From Mycobacterium sp. ITM-2016-00318 (GTDB lineage Bacteria; Actinomycetota; Actinomycetes; Mycobacteriales; Mycobacteriaceae), in contig NZ_CP134400.1 in the NCBI RefSeq assembly GCF_002968285.2, positions 4,030,001 through 4,094,000 of the forward strand: a stretch of DNA of 64,000 bases, given 5' to 3'. Numbering within the stretch: position 1 is the first letter of the stretch; each line of letters starts with the position of its first letter. The position numbers and the translations under genes were made by a program. Positions 37,435-47,594 of this stretch are shown here, one piece after another. Below the pieces are notes generated by a model, which saw only the letters and a list, made by a program, of their open reading frames with translations, was not told where the DNA came from and did not search any database.

Positions 37435-38199
37435 ATGAGGGCTCGGTCCAAGGCCAAGAGCCAGGTGCCGGCAACGGTCGACGAAAATCCCGGTGCCGCC
37501 GCGCGTGTGCTGTCGGAGATCATCGAGCGCGGCGCACGCGTGCAGGGCCCCGCGGTGAGGGCATACGTCCAGCGGCTTCGCGACGGCAGCCCGGATGCCA
37601 CGCCCGCCGAGATCGTCACCAAGTTGGAGAAGCAGTATCTGGCGGCGGTGATGGCCAGCGGCGCTGCCGTCGGCTCCGCGGCGGCAGTTCCCGGCATCGG
37701 CACGCTCGCGGCGCTCTCCGCGGTGGCGGGCGAAACCGTGGTGTTCCTCGAGGCGACGGCGGTGTTCTCCCTCGCCGTTGCCGAGGTGCACGGCATACCG
37801 GCCGAGCATCGAGAACGCAGGCGCGCACTTGTTCTCGCGGTGCTCGTCGGCGAGGACAGCAAGCATGCCGTCGCCGATCTCCTCGGTCCCGGGCGGACCA
37901 AGGGCGCGTGGCTCAGCGAGGGCGCTGCGACATTGCCGCTGCCCGCGGTGTCTCAGCTCAATTCGCGGCTGCTGCGCTACTTCGTCAAGCGCTATGCCCT
38001 CAGACGCGGAGCGATCGCGTTCGGCAAGCTGCTGCCCGTGGGCGTCGGGGCGGTCGTCGGCGGCGTCGGCAACCGCATGATGGGTAAACGGATCATCGAG
38101 AACGCGCGAATGGCGTACGGCGCTCCGCCGCCACGCTGGCCGTCGAAAATCCATGTGCTGCCCGCGCCTCCTGGCACGAAAACGTCACCTGCGGATTAG
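37435..38199 (+). CDS. conserved membrane-associated protein (Rv1249c-like)
   Basis: This protein has 254 residues. A charged N-terminus is followed by an Ala/Gly-rich segment that may insert in membrane (MASGAAVGSAAAVPGIGTLA, then TVVFLEATAVFSLAVAEV). A second Gly-rich stretch lies near residue 205 (GVGAVVGGVGNRMMG). AGGAGG precedes the ATG. Family length and place next to kgd match M. tuberculosis Rv1249c, which has no assigned function. The Gly-rich segments could be pore- or interface-forming, but this is only a guess. Confidence 0.8.
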   Translation: MRARSKAKSQVPATVDENPGAAARVLSEIIERGARVQGPAVRAYVQRLRDGSPDATPAEIVTKLEKQYLAAVMASGAAVGSAAAVPGIGTLAALSAVAGETVVFLEATAVFSLAVAEVHGIPAEHRERRRALVLAVLVGEDSKHAVADLLGPGRTKGAWLSEGAATLPLPAVSQLNSRLLRYFVKRYALRRGAIAFGKLLPVGVGAVVGGVGNRMMGKRIIENARMAYGAPPPRWPSKIHVLPAPPGTKTSPAD

Positions 38200-38343
38200 C
38201 ACTCTTGTGGCGTGCGCTTCTGCGCGTAAGCGCTAGCCTTTAGGCGGCGTAGATGCGGGGTAACCGCAGTCTGGAACGAAAGCAGACGGGCAGGCGTCCG
38301 TTCGGACTTCTGCCGAAAGAAGGAATCGAGGCGAGTAGCTGCC

Positions 38344-41300
38344 GTGAGCAGTTCAACTTCACCATTCGGTCAGAACGAGTGGCTGGTCGAGGAGATGTAC
38401 CGCAAGTTCCGCGAGGATCCTTCCTCCGTGGATTCGAGCTGGCACGAGTTCCTCGTCGACTACTCCCCCGAATCGTCGGCAGCCACCTCGACCGGGTCCG
38501 GCAACGGCCCCGCGTCCACGTCGGCCCCGACCGCGCCCCGCGAGCCAGGTCCCGCCCCCGCACCGAAACCCGCCACGCAGGGCAACGGCGCCCCGACCGC
38601 CAAGGCCGAGCCGGCACCCGCCAAGGCCGAGCCCGAGCCGGCACCCGCGAAAGCCGAGCCCGAGCCGGCACCCGCGAAAGCCGAGGCGGCCCCGGCGAAG
38701 AAGGAAGCGCCGCCCGCCGTCACCCCGCCGCCGGCAGCCAAGACCGATGTCGCTTCTGCCAAGCCCAAGGCCGACTCGAAGCCCGACGAGAAATCCGCGC
38801 CGACCGCCGACGGGGACGAGGCCCAGGTGCTCCGCGGCGCGGCCGCCGCGGTCGTGAAGAACATGTCCGCGTCGCTGGACGTGCCGACTGCCACCAGCGT
38901 CCGTGCCATTCCCGCCAAGCTGATGATCGACAACCGCATCGTCATCAACAACCACCTCAAGCGGACCCGCGGCGGCAAGATCTCCTTCACCCACCTGATC
39001 GGGTACGCGATCGTGGCCGCGGTCAAGAAGTTCCCGAACATGAATCGCCACTTCAGCGAGGTGGACGGTAAGCCCAACGCGATCACACCGGCGCACACCA
39101 ACCTCGGATTGGCGATCGACCTGCAGGGCAAGGGCGGCTCCCGCCAGCTGGTGGTCGCCGCCATCAAAGGTGCCGAGGCCATGCGGTTCGGCCAGTTCAT
39201 CGCCGCCTACGAGGACATCGTGCGGCGCGCCCGCGACGGCAAGCTGACCGCAGAAGACTTCTCGGGGGTGACGATTTCGCTGACCAACCCCGGCACCATC
39301 GGCACCGTGCACTCCGTGCCGAGGCTGATGCGCGGCCAGGGCGCGATCATCGGCGTCGGTGCGATGGAGTACCCGGCCGAGTTCCAGGGCGCCAGCGAAG
39401 AACGCATCGCCGACCTGGGAATCGGCAAGCTGATCACGCTCACTTCGACCTACGACCACCGCATCATCCAGGGTGCGGAGTCCGGTGACTTCCTGCGCAC
39501 CGTGCACGAGCTGCTGCTCTCCGACGACTTCTTCGACGACATCTTCCGCGAGCTCGGCATCCCCTACGAGCCGGTGCGCTGGCGCACCGACAACCCCGAT
39601 TCGATCGAGGACAAGAACGCGCGCGTCATCGAGCTGATCGCGGCCTACCGCAACCGCGGGCACCTGATGGCCGACATCGATCCGCTGCGACTTGACAAGA
39701 GTCGGTTCCGCAACCACCCCGACCTGGACGTCACCACCCATGGGCTGACGCTGTGGGACCTGGACCGCGTCTTCAAGGTCAACGGCTTCGCCGGTGGCGA
39801 GCAGAGGAAGCTCCGCGACGTGCTCGGCCTGCTGCGCGACTCCTACTGTCGGCACGTCGGCGTCGAGTACACCCACATCCTCGAACCCGACCAGCAGAAG
39901 TGGCTCGAGGATCGCGTCGAGGTCAAGCACGAGAAGCCGACCGTCGCACAGCAGAAGTACATCCTGTCCAAGCTGAACGCCGCCGAAGCGTTCGAGACCT
40001 TCCTGCAGACCAAATACGTCGGCCAGAAGCGGTTCTCGCTCGAGGGCGCGGAGACCGTCATCCCGATGATGGACGCTGTCATCGACCAGGCCGCTGAGCA
40101 CGCGCTCGACGAGGTCGTCATCGGAATGCCGCACCGCGGCAGGCTCAACGTGCTCGCCAACATCGTCGGCAAGCCGTATTCGCAGATCTTCAGCGAGTTC
40201 GAGGGCAACCTGAACCCGTCACAGGCCCATGGCTCCGGCGACGTCAAGTACCACCTCGGCGCCAACGGCACGTACATACAGATGTTCGGCGACAACGACA
40301 TTGCGGTTTCGCTTGTGGCCAACCCGTCTCACCTCGAGGCGGTCGATCCCGTTCTCGAGGGCATCGTGCGCGCCAAGCAGGACCTGCTGGACAAGGGCGA
40401 CGGGCCTGACGGCTTCACCGTCGTGCCGCTGATGCTGCACGGCGATGCGGCGTTCGCCGGCCAGGGCGTGGTCGCCGAGACGCTGAACCTGGCACTGCTG
40501 CGCGGCTACCGGACCGGCGGCACGATCCACATCATCGTCAACAACCAGATCGGTTTCACCACTTCGCCCGCCGACGCCAAGTCGTCGGAGTACTGCACCG
40601 ACGTCGCCAAGATGATCGGCGCGCCGATCTTCCACGTCAACGGCGACGACCCGGAAGCGGCGGTGTGGGTGGCGAAACTGGCGATGGACTTCCGGCAGAA
40701 GTTCAAGAAGGACGTCGTCATCGACATGCTGTGCTACCGCCGACGCGGGCACAACGAGGGCGACGACCCGTCGATGACCCAGCCGTCGATGTACGACGCG
40801 ATCGACACCAAGCGTGGCGCCCGTAAGACCTACACCGAGGCGTTGATCGGCCGCGGCGACATCTCGATGAAGGAAGCCGAGGACGCCCTGCGCGATTATC
40901 AGGGCCAGTTGGAGCAGGTCTTCAACGAGGTCCGTGAACTCGAGAAGCATGAGATCGAGCCCAGCGAGTCGGTGGAGAGCGACCAGATGCTCCCGGCGGG
41001 CATGGACACCGCCGTCGACAAGTCTCTGCTCGCGCAGATCGGCGACGCGCATCTCGCGGCGCCGGACGGCTTCACCGTGCACTCCAGGGTCAAGCCCGTG
41101 CTGGAGAAGCGCCGCGAGATGGCCTACGAGGGCAAGGTCGACTGGGCCTTCGCCGAACTGCTGGCGCTCGGCTCACTGATCGCCGAGGGCAAGCTGATCC
41201 GGTTCTCCGGCCAGGACACCAGGCGTGGCACGTTCACGCAGCGGCACTCGGTGATCATCGACCGCAAGACCGGTGCAGAGTTCACCCCATTGCAACTGCT

Positions 41301-42198
41301 GGCCACCAACGGCGACGGACAACCGACCGGCGGCAAGCTGATGATCTACGACTCGGCGCTGTCCGAATACGCCGCGGTGGGCTTCGAGTACGGATATTCG
41401 GTGGGCAACCCAGAAGCGGTTGTGCTGTGGGAGGCGCAGTTCGGTGACTTCGTCAACGGTGCGCAGTCGATCATCGACGAGTTCATCAGCTCGGGCGAGG
41501 CCAAATGGGGTCAGCTCTCCGACGTTGTCCTGTTGTTGCCGCACGGCCACGAAGGCCAGGGTCCCGACCACACATCGGGCCGCATCGAACGGTTCTTGCT
41601 GCTGTGGGCCGAAGGCTCGATGACGATCGCGATGCCGTCGACGCCGGCGAACTACTTTCACCTGTTGCGGCGCCACGCGCTGGACGGCATTCACCGGCCG
41701 CTCATCGTGTTCACGCCGAAGTCGATGCTGCGAAACAAGGCGGCCGTCAGCGACATTCGCGATTTCACCGAACAGAAGTTCCGTTCGGTGATGGAGGAGC
41801 CGGCCTACACCGACGGCGACGGCGACCGCGGCAAGGTGAAGCGGATCCTGATGACCAGCGGCAAGATCTACTACGAGCTGGTGGCGCGCAAGGCCAAGGA
41901 GAAGCGCGATGACGTCGCGATCGTGCGCATCGAACAGCTCGCGCCGCTGCCGAGGCGGCGACTCAACGAGACACTCGACAGCTATCCCAGCGCCGAGCAG
42001 TTCTTCTGGGTGCAGGAAGAGCCTGCGAACCAGGGTGCGTGGCCCACGTTCGGCCTGACGCTGCCCGAGCTGCTGCCCGAAAAGCTGACGGGGCTCAAGC
42101 GGATCTCGCGACGGGCGATGTCGGCGCCGTCGTCGGGTTCGTCGAAGGTTCATGCCGTCGAGCAGCAGGAGATCATCGACGAGGCGTTCGCCGAGTAA
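38344..42198 (+). CDS. kgd: multifunctional 2-oxoglutarate metabolism enzyme Kgd (E1-E2 fusion)
   Basis: This enzyme has 1284 residues. It decarboxylates 2-oxoglutarate with thiamine diphosphate, serving in the TCA cycle as part of the hybrid PDH/ODH complex and as succinic-semialdehyde synthase or HOAS synthase. The order is: short N-terminal helix, Ala/Pro/Lys-rich linker (about 45-160), an E2-like acyltransferase domain with TYDHRIIQG (catalytic-type His372), then the E1 thiamine domain ([34 protein letters not shown]). It corresponds to Rv1248c, which GarA regulates. GTG start. An exact 27-bp tandem repeat lies in the linker. Confidence 0.96.
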   Translation: MSSSTSPFGQNEWLVEEMYRKFREDPSSVDSSWHEFLVDYSPESSAATSTGSGNGPASTSAPTAPREPGPAPAPKPATQGNGAPTAKAEPAPAKAEPEPAPAKAEPEPAPAKAEAAPAKKEAPPAVTPPPAAKTDVASAKPKADSKPDEKSAPTADGDEAQVLRGAAAAVVKNMSASLDVPTATSVRAIPAKLMIDNRIVINNHLKRTRGGKISFTHLIGYAIVAAVKKFPNMNRHFSEVDGKPNAITPAHTNLGLAIDLQGKGGSRQLVVAAIKGAEAMRFGQFIAAYEDIVRRARDGKLTAEDFSGVTISLTNPGTIGTVHSVPRLMRGQGAIIGVGAMEYPAEFQGASEERIADLGIGKLITLTSTYDHRIIQGAESGDFLRTVHELLLSDDFFDDIFRELGIPYEPVRWRTDNPDSIEDKNARVIELIAAYRNRGHLMADIDPLRLDKSRFRNHPDLDVTTHGLTLWDLDRVFKVNGFAGGEQRKLRDVLGLLRDSYCRHVGVEYTHILEPDQQKWLEDRVEVKHEKPTVAQQKYILSKLNAAEAFETFLQTKYVGQKRFSLEGAETVIPMMDAVIDQAAEHALDEVVIGMPHRGRLNVLANIVGKPYSQIFSEFEGNLNPSQAHGSGDVKYHLGANGTYIQMFGDNDIAVSLVANPSHLEAVDPVLEGIVRAKQDLLDKGDGPDGFTVVPLMLHGDAAFAGQGVVAETLNLALLRGYRTGGTIHIIVNNQIGFTTSPADAKSSEYCTDVAKMIGAPIFHVNGDDPEAAVWVAKLAMDFRQKFKKDVVIDMLCYRRRGHNEGDDPSMTQPSMYDAIDTKRGARKTYTEALIGRGDISMKEAEDALRDYQGQLEQVFNEVRELEKHEIEPSESVESDQMLPAGMDTAVDKSLLAQIGDAHLAAPDGFTVHSRVKPVLEKRREMAYEGKVDWAFAELLALGSLIAEGKLIRFSGQDTRRGTFTQRHSVIIDRKTGAEFTPLQLLATNGDGQPTGGKLMIYDSALSEYAAVGFEYGYSVGNPEAVVLWEAQFGDFVNGAQSIIDEFISSGEAKWGQLSDVVLLLPHGHEGQGPDHTSGRIERFLLLWAEGSMTIAMPSTPANYFHLLRRHALDGIHRPLIVFTPKSMLRNKAAVSDIRDFTEQKFRSVMEEPAYTDGDGDRGKVKRILMTSGKIYYELVARKAKEKRDDVAIVRIEQLAPLPRRRLNETLDSYPSAEQFFWVQEEPANQGAWPTFGLTLPELLPEKLTGLKRISRRAMSAPSSGSSKVHAVEQQEIIDEAFAE
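38626..38679 (+). repeat. tandem 27-bp repeat in the kgd linker
   Basis: Two exact in-frame copies of a 27-base unit encode [19 protein letters not shown] shorter variant of the unit precedes them (38605-38625). Length variation here would change only the flexible linker of Kgd, not its frame. Confidence 0.8.
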
Positions 42199-42242
42199 CA
42201 CATTCGCGGAGTTCGCGGGCCGATTCAATCATCGCGCATTGC

Positions 42243-42256
42243 AGTAGTCGACTACT
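42243..42256. promoter_or_regulatory. 14-bp perfect palindrome before the ketoreductase-like gene
   Basis: AGTAGTCGACTACT is a perfect palindrome 60 bases before the LLM oxidoreductase start, followed by TACCCT that could be a -10. It is a plausible dimeric repressor site of TetR or similar type. No regulator gene is adjacent. Confidence 0.45.
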
Positions 42257-42315
42257 TACCCTGGCCCCGGCCCCGCCGTCGCACAATCATGTTCGACGAG
42301 CGAAGGCGGTGAGCT

Positions 42316-43461
42316 ATGGCGAGACTCGACATCGGTGTCGTAGAAATGCTGGTCAACAGCCGGTTGGGGCCCACTCCCATGGTGCGGAACAGCCTGATGA
42401 CAGCTCAGGCGGCACAGGCCGATTCGCTATGGGTGATCGATCATCTGAATTCGTTGTTCCCCCGTTCGATCATGAAGAAGCCGTATCTGGGTGCGGCAGC
42501 GATGTTGCCGACACCCGATGCATGCCTCGAGCCGTGGACAATGCTCGGACACATTGCCGCCAGAAATCGATTCCGACGGTTGAAGCTGGGAACGGCCGTG
42601 ACAGACACAGGCCGACGGAACCCCGCGGTGACCGCTCAGGCGGCGGCGACGCTGCACCTGCTGACGAAGGGGCGGGCAATACTCGGCATCGGAACCGGCG
42701 AGCGAGAGGGCAACGAGCCCTACGGGGTGGATTGGTCCAAACCCGTGGGCCGCTTCATCGAGGCGATGGCGACGATCCGGGCGCTATGGGATTCCAAGGG
42801 TGCCCCCATCACGCGCGACTCGGAGTTCTTCCCGTTGCACAACGCCACCTTCGACCTTCCTCCGTATAAGGGAACGTGGCCGGAGATCTGGATCGCCTCA
42901 CACGGCCCGCGCATGCTCCGCGCCACCGGGCGGTACGCCGACGGGTGGTTTCCCGGCGCGATATTCAATCGCCCGGATTACAAGGCCTCCCTCGACGTGG
43001 TTCGCACCGCCGCTTCGGACGCTGGACGGAATCCGGCGTCGATCCGCGCCGCGAAGTTCTGCTTCGTCGTTCCCGGCCGAAGCCGCGACGAGGTGGACGC
43101 AGCGCTCGAATCGGTCGCGATGAAAACCTTCGGGCTTCTGATCCCAGCCGCGGACTGGCAGCGGCACGGCCAGCGCCACCCGATGGGCGACGACTTCAAC
43201 GGGTTCCAGGACATCGTTCCGCAGATACTCGACGAGCAGACGGTGCTCTCCTATACCGCAGACGTCCCCGTATCTCTGCTCAGGGACTGCATGCTCACCG
43301 GCACACCCGACGAGATAGTCGATCAGGTGGCCGAGTGGCGGGGCTTCGGCCTCGAGTACGGAGTCTTCGCCAACGCCGGCTTCATGCAACCCAGTCTGAA
43401 GAACAGTCTGGCTTCGGGGCCCTCATTCATACAGGTCCTCCGGCGGCTCAGGAAGCTGTAG
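42316..43461 (+). CDS. F420-type LLM oxidoreductase resembling phthiodiolone ketoreductase
   Basis: This protein has 381 residues, the same length as M. tuberculosis Rv2951c, and follows that sequence closely as I recall it: DSLWVIDHLNSLFPRSI, TDTGRRNPAVTAQAAATLHL, GIGTGEREGNEPYGVDW and HGPRMLRATGRYADGW. Rv2951c reduces phthiodiolone dimycocerosates using F420H2. No other PDIM-type lipid genes are in this window, and rapid growers usually lack PDIM, so the true substrate is probably a different keto-lipid or secondary metabolite. It stands alone between kgd and an SDR gene and has a possible operator upstream. Confidence 0.85.
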   Translation: MARLDIGVVEMLVNSRLGPTPMVRNSLMTAQAAQADSLWVIDHLNSLFPRSIMKKPYLGAAAMLPTPDACLEPWTMLGHIAARNRFRRLKLGTAVTDTGRRNPAVTAQAAATLHLLTKGRAILGIGTGEREGNEPYGVDWSKPVGRFIEAMATIRALWDSKGAPITRDSEFFPLHNATFDLPPYKGTWPEIWIASHGPRMLRATGRYADGWFPGAIFNRPDYKASLDVVRTAASDAGRNPASIRAAKFCFVVPGRSRDEVDAALESVAMKTFGLLIPAADWQRHGQRHPMGDDFNGFQDIVPQILDEQTVLSYTADVPVSLLRDCMLTGTPDEIVDQVAEWRGFGLEYGVFANAGFMQPSLKNSLASGPSFIQVLRRLRKL

Positions 43462-43531
43462 CCCGCTGTACTCGCTACCGGCGGTACCGACTAGCCTCTT
43501 TGCGAGTCAGTCCAATCCTGGGGGTGCGTAC

Positions 43532-44368
43532 ATGAAGGGCTTCGACGGGAAAGTCGCCGTCGTCACCGGCGCGGGGTCGGGCATCGGTCAGGCGCTGGCG
43601 ATCGAACTCGGCCGCGCCGGCGCCAAGCTGGCCATCAGCGACATCGACACCGATGGTCTCGCGTCGACCGAGGAGCGGCTGAACGCCATCGGCGCGCCGC
43701 TGAAGACCGATCGGCTCGACGTCACCGAGCGCGAGGCGTTCGAGCTGTACGCCGATGAAGTCAAGGGCCACTTCGGCACCGTCAACCAGATTTACAACAA
43801 CGCAGGCATCACGTTCCTGGGCAGCATCGAGGCCAGCCAGTTCAAGGACATCGAACGGGTCATGGACGTCGACTACTGGGGCGTGGTGAACGGCACCAAA
43901 GTGTTTCTGCCGCATCTGATCGCGTCGGGTGACGGACATGTCATCAACGTGTCGAGTGTCTTCGGACTGCTTGCGGTGCCGGGGCAGGGTGCCTACAACG
44001 CAGCCAAGTTCGCCGTGCGCGGGTTCACCGAGGCGCTGCGCCAGGAGATGATCGTCGCGGGCCATCCGGTGAAGGTGACCTGTGTGCATCCCGGCGGCAT
44101 CAAGACGGCGATCGCCCGCAACTCCGCGGCCGCCGAGGGTATCGACCAGCAAGAGCTCGCGAAGTTCTTCGACAAGAAGCTCGCCACCACGTCCGCCCAG
44201 AAAGCGGCGCGGGTCATCCTCGACGGTGTCCGCAGAAACAAGGCCCGCGTGCTCGTCGGCAACGACGCCAAGGGTCTTGATCTGCTCGCGCGGGTCACCG
44301 GTTCGGGTTATCAACGGGTGGTCGCCGCGGTGACCTCGCGGCAGGGACCCACCAGCACGCTCGCCTGA
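43532..44368 (+). CDS. short-chain dehydrogenase/reductase
   Basis: This classical SDR has 278 residues: cofactor motif TGAGSGIG at about residues 12-19, NNAG near 90, catalytic Ser in NVSSVFG and YNAAK for Tyr/Lys. The acidic residue after the second strand (ISDIDTDG) suggests NAD(H) preference. It matches Rv1245c in place and type. A G-rich stretch (GGGGGT) precedes the ATG. The substrate is unknown. It ends 18 bases from the convergent lpqZ stop. Confidence 0.92.
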   Translation: MKGFDGKVAVVTGAGSGIGQALAIELGRAGAKLAISDIDTDGLASTEERLNAIGAPLKTDRLDVTEREAFELYADEVKGHFGTVNQIYNNAGITFLGSIEASQFKDIERVMDVDYWGVVNGTKVFLPHLIASGDGHVINVSSVFGLLAVPGQGAYNAAKFAVRGFTEALRQEMIVAGHPVKVTCVHPGGIKTAIARNSAAAEGIDQQELAKFFDKKLATTSAQKAARVILDGVRRNKARVLVGNDAKGLDLLARVTGSGYQRVVAAVTSRQGPTSTLA

Positions 44369-44386
44369 CCGCGCTGTCGAGTACCC

Positions 44387-45232
44387 CTAGCGGCTGGTTG
44401 CGCCGAGCGGGTGTTCGGCGAAGAATTCGTCGGCGACGTGTGCAGGATCGCTTCCCGCCTCGACCTGACGGCGCATCTGCACCAGTCCCGCCGTGTCCAG
44501 CACCCCCGCCACTTCGTTGAGCGCGAGCACCTGCATCTCGGACAGCTCGTTGCGACGGTACAACGGCACGACGTTCTCGGCGCGAATCAACGCCGTGCGG
44601 TCCGTCAGGACTATCGTGTCGGCCGGGATGTCCGGATCGGCCGTCGACGTCCACGCCGCGTTGATCCGCCCGATCCGCAACGCCTCGAAAAGCTCTGCCG
44701 CCCTGGGATAGTCATTCGCTTTGACCGTGCAGGTGCCGACGGTGGTCTGCGGCGGAGCGTCGGCGACGTGCCCGACCTCGAGCTTGTCGCAGTTGCGCAC
44801 CGCCGCCGTCACGTCCCGTCCACGCCATGCTTCGGCGGTGGCTTCGGTGACGGCGAGCGCGGGTTTGTCCTCCGCGGCCTCGGCGAAGTCACCCGCGGCC
44901 ACGCCCTCGGGAAGCGCCGAGACCATGTCGCGGTACACCTGAGTCGCGGCCCGTGCTTTGGCGCCTGGCGCGAAGGTGTTGAGCAGCCTGCCGGTGAAGC
45001 CCGCCACGACGGTGACGTCGCCCGAGTCCAGTCCCGTAAACGGGTCGGGCAGGACCTCGACGTGCGCGGGCGTTCCGTAGCTGCGCAGAGCCGCGGCGTA
45101 CAGCGACGCCAGCAGTCTCGACTGGGCGTCTTTGCGGGCGCCGACGGCCATTGACGGGCCGGTCGTCGTTGCCGCGCAGCCGGCAACCAGAAGCGCAGCG
45201 AGCACCGCGACGACGAGTCTTCGTGCCGCCAT
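44387..45232 (-). CDS. lpqZ: lipoprotein LpqZ, OpuAC-type solute-binding protein
   Basis: This lipoprotein has 281 residues from MAARRLVVAVLAALLVAGC, the lipobox giving a lipidated Cys19. The mature protein is a periplasmic binding fold of the glycine-betaine/OpuAC type (for instance AAWTSTADPDIPADTIVLTD, an extended substrate-site region). No transporter partners are adjacent, so it may serve another permease or have a signalling role. It corresponds to Rv1244. The shorter start at 45232 places it 8 bases after the malic-enzyme stop, so both are probably on one transcript. Confidence 0.88.
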   Translation of the reverse strand: MAARRLVVAVLAALLVAGCAATTTGPSMAVGARKDAQSRLLASLYAAALRSYGTPAHVEVLPDPFTGLDSGDVTVVAGFTGRLLNTFAPGAKARAATQVYRDMVSALPEGVAAGDFAEAAEDKPALAVTEATAEAWRGRDVTAAVRNCDKLEVGHVADAPPQTTVGTCTVKANDYPRAAELFEALRIGRINAAWTSTADPDIPADTIVLTDRTALIRAENVVPLYRRNELSEMQVLALNEVAGVLDTAGLVQMRRQVEAGSDPAHVADEFFAEHPLGATSR

Positions 45233-45240
45233 CGCTGCGG

Positions 45241-46416
45241 TCAGTCCGTCCAATCTGAGGCGGCCGCGACCGCCGCGGCCACGGCAGGCCCGACACGCGG
45301 GTCCAGCGGGCTCGGAACGATGAAATCGGGCGCCAGGTCGCCGCCCACCACGCTGAAGATCGCCTCGGCGGCGGCGACCTTCATCTTCTCGGTGATGCGG
45401 CGCGCACCTGCGTCCAGCGCCCCACGGAACACTCCGGGGAATGCCAGCACGTTGTTGATCTGGTTGAAGAAGTCACTGCGCCCCGTCGCCACCACGGCGG
45501 CGTACTTCGCGGCCACCTCGGGGTGGACTTCGGGGTCGGGGTTGGACAGTGCGAACACGATGCCGTTGGGCGCCATCGTCGCAATCAACTCCTCGGGCAC
45601 GACACCGCCCGAGAGTCCCAGGAACATGTCGGCGCCCTTGAGCGCCTCGATCATGCCGCCGGACCGGCCATCGGGGTTGGTGCGCTTGGCCAGATCGGCC
45701 TTGACCGGGGTCAGGTCTTCGCGCTGGCTGTGCAGGATGCCGCGCGAGTCCAGCAGCGTCATTTCCGAAATACCCGCGGCGAGAAGGATGTTCGCGCACG
45801 CCACACCCGCCGCGCCGACGCCGGAGATCACCACCCGCAGCGACGACAGGTCACGGTCGAGCACCTTCGTCGCGCCCAACATCGCCGCGAGCACGACAAT
45901 CGCGGTGCCGTGCTGATCGTCGTGCATCACCGGGCAGTCCAGAGCCTCGATGAGGCGACTTTCGATGTCGAAGCAGCGCGGCGCCGAGATGTCTTCGAGG
46001 TTCACCGCACCGTACGTCGGCCGCAGCCGGATCAGGGTCTCGACGATCTCGTCGGGATCCTTCGTGTCCAGGACGATCGGGATGGCGTCCAGGTCGCCGT
46101 ACGCCTTGAACAGCCCGCATTTGCCTTCCATCACCGGCAGCGACGCGGCCGGTCCGATGTCGCCGAGGCCAAGTACCGCGCTGCCGTCGCTGACCACGGC
46201 GACCAGCCGGTTGGCCCAGGTGTAGCGGGCGGCCAACGTGTGGTCGGCGGCGATCGCCCGACTCACCTGCGCCACACCCGGGGTGTAGGCGATCGACAGG
46301 GCGCGCTGAGTATCCAAGGGCGCCTTCAACTCCACCGAGAGCTTGCCTGCTACGTGCGCCTCGAAGATCTCCTCGTCAGTGACGATGAGCTGCGGGTTTT
46401 CCGGTTGATCAGGCAC
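45241..46416 (-). CDS. short-form malic enzyme
   Basis: This enzyme has about 391 residues and oxidatively decarboxylates malate to pyruvate. The short bacterial form has the malic N-domain (AYTPGVAQVSRAIA, the YTP motif), the metal site (FDIESRLIEALDCPVMHDDQHGT) and a Rossmann domain with VISGVGAAGVACA. The GTG at 46414-46416 is preferred; a TTG two codons earlier is possible. The paralogue of M. tuberculosis (mez, Rv2332) is elsewhere. Here it sits between mdh (37 bases from its stop) and lpqZ, forming a malate-handling cluster near kgd. Confidence 0.9.
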   Translation of the reverse strand: MPDQPENPQLIVTDEEIFEAHVAGKLSVELKAPLDTQRALSIAYTPGVAQVSRAIAADHTLAARYTWANRLVAVVSDGSAVLGLGDIGPAASLPVMEGKCGLFKAYGDLDAIPIVLDTKDPDEIVETLIRLRPTYGAVNLEDISAPRCFDIESRLIEALDCPVMHDDQHGTAIVVLAAMLGATKVLDRDLSSLRVVISGVGAAGVACANILLAAGISEMTLLDSRGILHSQREDLTPVKADLAKRTNPDGRSGGMIEALKGADMFLGLSGGVVPEELIATMAPNGIVFALSNPDPEVHPEVAAKYAAVVATGRSDFFNQINNVLAFPGVFRGALDAGARRITEKMKVAAAEAIFSVVGGDLAPDFIVPSPLDPRVGPAVAAAVAAASDWTD

Positions 46417-46459
46417 AACCAAAAAGGGTAACGACGAACTGGTAGGTAACCTAATCGCC

Positions 46460-47449
46460 TCAGATGAGGCCGAGTTCCTTGACGGTGTTGCGCTCGTCGG
46501 CCAGTTCGGCCGTCGACTTGTCGATCTTGCCGCGGGAGAAGTCGTCGATCTCCAGCCCCTCGACGATCGACCAGTTGCCGTCCTTGGTCGTCACTGGGAA
46601 CGACGAGATCAGACCCTCGGGAACGTCGTAGCTGCCGTCGGAGACCACTGCCATCGAGACCCAATTGTCCTTCGGGCTGCCGAGCAGCCAGTCGCGGGCG
46701 GCGTCGACGGTGGCCGACGCGGCCGAGGCCGCCGACGAGGCGCCGCGCGCATCGATGATCGCCGCGCCGCGCTTGGCGACGGTCGGGATGAAGTCGTTCT
46801 CGATCCAGTCCTGGTCTTTGACGACCTCGGCGGCGTTCTTGCCGCCGACCTCGGCGTGGAACACGTCGGGGTACTGGGTGGCGGAGTGATTGCCCCAGAT
46901 CGTCATCTTCTTGATGTCGGTGACCTTCGCGCCGGTCTTGCGGGCCAGTTGCGAGATCGCCCGGTTGTGGTCAAGGCGGGTCAGCGCGGAGAACCGCTCC
47001 TGCGGAATGTCGGGCGCGTTGGCCATCGCGATCAACGCGTTGGTGTTGGCGGGGTTACCGGTCACCCCGATACGGACGTCATCGGCGGCCACCGAGTTGA
47101 GCGCCTTGCCCTGCGCCGTGAAGATCGCGCCGTTGGCCTCGAGGAGATCGCCGCGCTCCATGCCGGGGCCGCGCGGCCGTGCGCCGACCAGCAGGGCGAG
47201 GTTCACGCCGTCGAAGATTTTGTTGGCGTCCGCGCCGATCTCGACGCCGGACAGCAGCGGGAACGCGCAGTCGTCGAGCTCCATCACGACACCCTCTAGC
47301 GCCTTCAGTGCAGGCTCGATCTCGAGCAGACGCAGCTCGACCGGGCGGTCAGGCCCGAGCAACGAGCCGCTCGCCAAGCGGAACAGCAGGCTGTAGCAGA
47401 TCTGGCCGGCGGCTCCGGTGACCGCGACCTTGAGGGGAGATGTGCTCAC
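46460..47449 (-). CDS. mdh: malate dehydrogenase
   Basis: This NAD-dependent TCA enzyme has 329 residues. The Gly-rich cofactor motif is TGAAGQICY, and [15 protein letters not shown] and [12 protein letters not shown] follow. The catalytic Asp-His pair is in LDHNRA (Asp) and [13 protein letters not shown] (His). The length and sequence are typical of the mycobacterial enzyme Rv1240. It is transcribed toward the malic-enzyme gene and is divergent from corA. Confidence 0.96.
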   Translation of the reverse strand: MSTSPLKVAVTGAAGQICYSLLFRLASGSLLGPDRPVELRLLEIEPALKALEGVVMELDDCAFPLLSGVEIGADANKIFDGVNLALLVGARPRGPGMERGDLLEANGAIFTAQGKALNSVAADDVRIGVTGNPANTNALIAMANAPDIPQERFSALTRLDHNRAISQLARKTGAKVTDIKKMTIWGNHSATQYPDVFHAEVGGKNAAEVVKDQDWIENDFIPTVAKRGAAIIDARGASSAASAASATVDAARDWLLGSPKDNWVSMAVVSDGSYDVPEGLISSFPVTTKDGNWSIVEGLEIDDFSRGKIDKSTAELADERNTVKELGLI

Positions 47450-47594
47450 GTCTTCAGGCTCCTTGGGCAGAGAGGTTTTCCGTGGTCGAAACTAGCGCAC
47501 CGGCGAGTTCCCGAATCGGGCGGTCCGCAACCGTCCGCGCGTAGCATTGTCCGGGGCCGAATCGGGCCTGCGCTGCGACAGGAGGTCACCGGAG

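Noticed and set aside
38359..40134. Long antisense open frame (591 residues) opposite kgd
   Set aside because: Caused by the high GC content and codon bias of kgd; the translated composition is unlike any family, and kgd itself is unambiguous.
46443..46453. TAGGT-A-ACCTA palindrome upstream of the malic enzyme as an IdeR box
   Set aside because: Only the left half matches the 19-bp consensus on either strand; too weak to call iron control.
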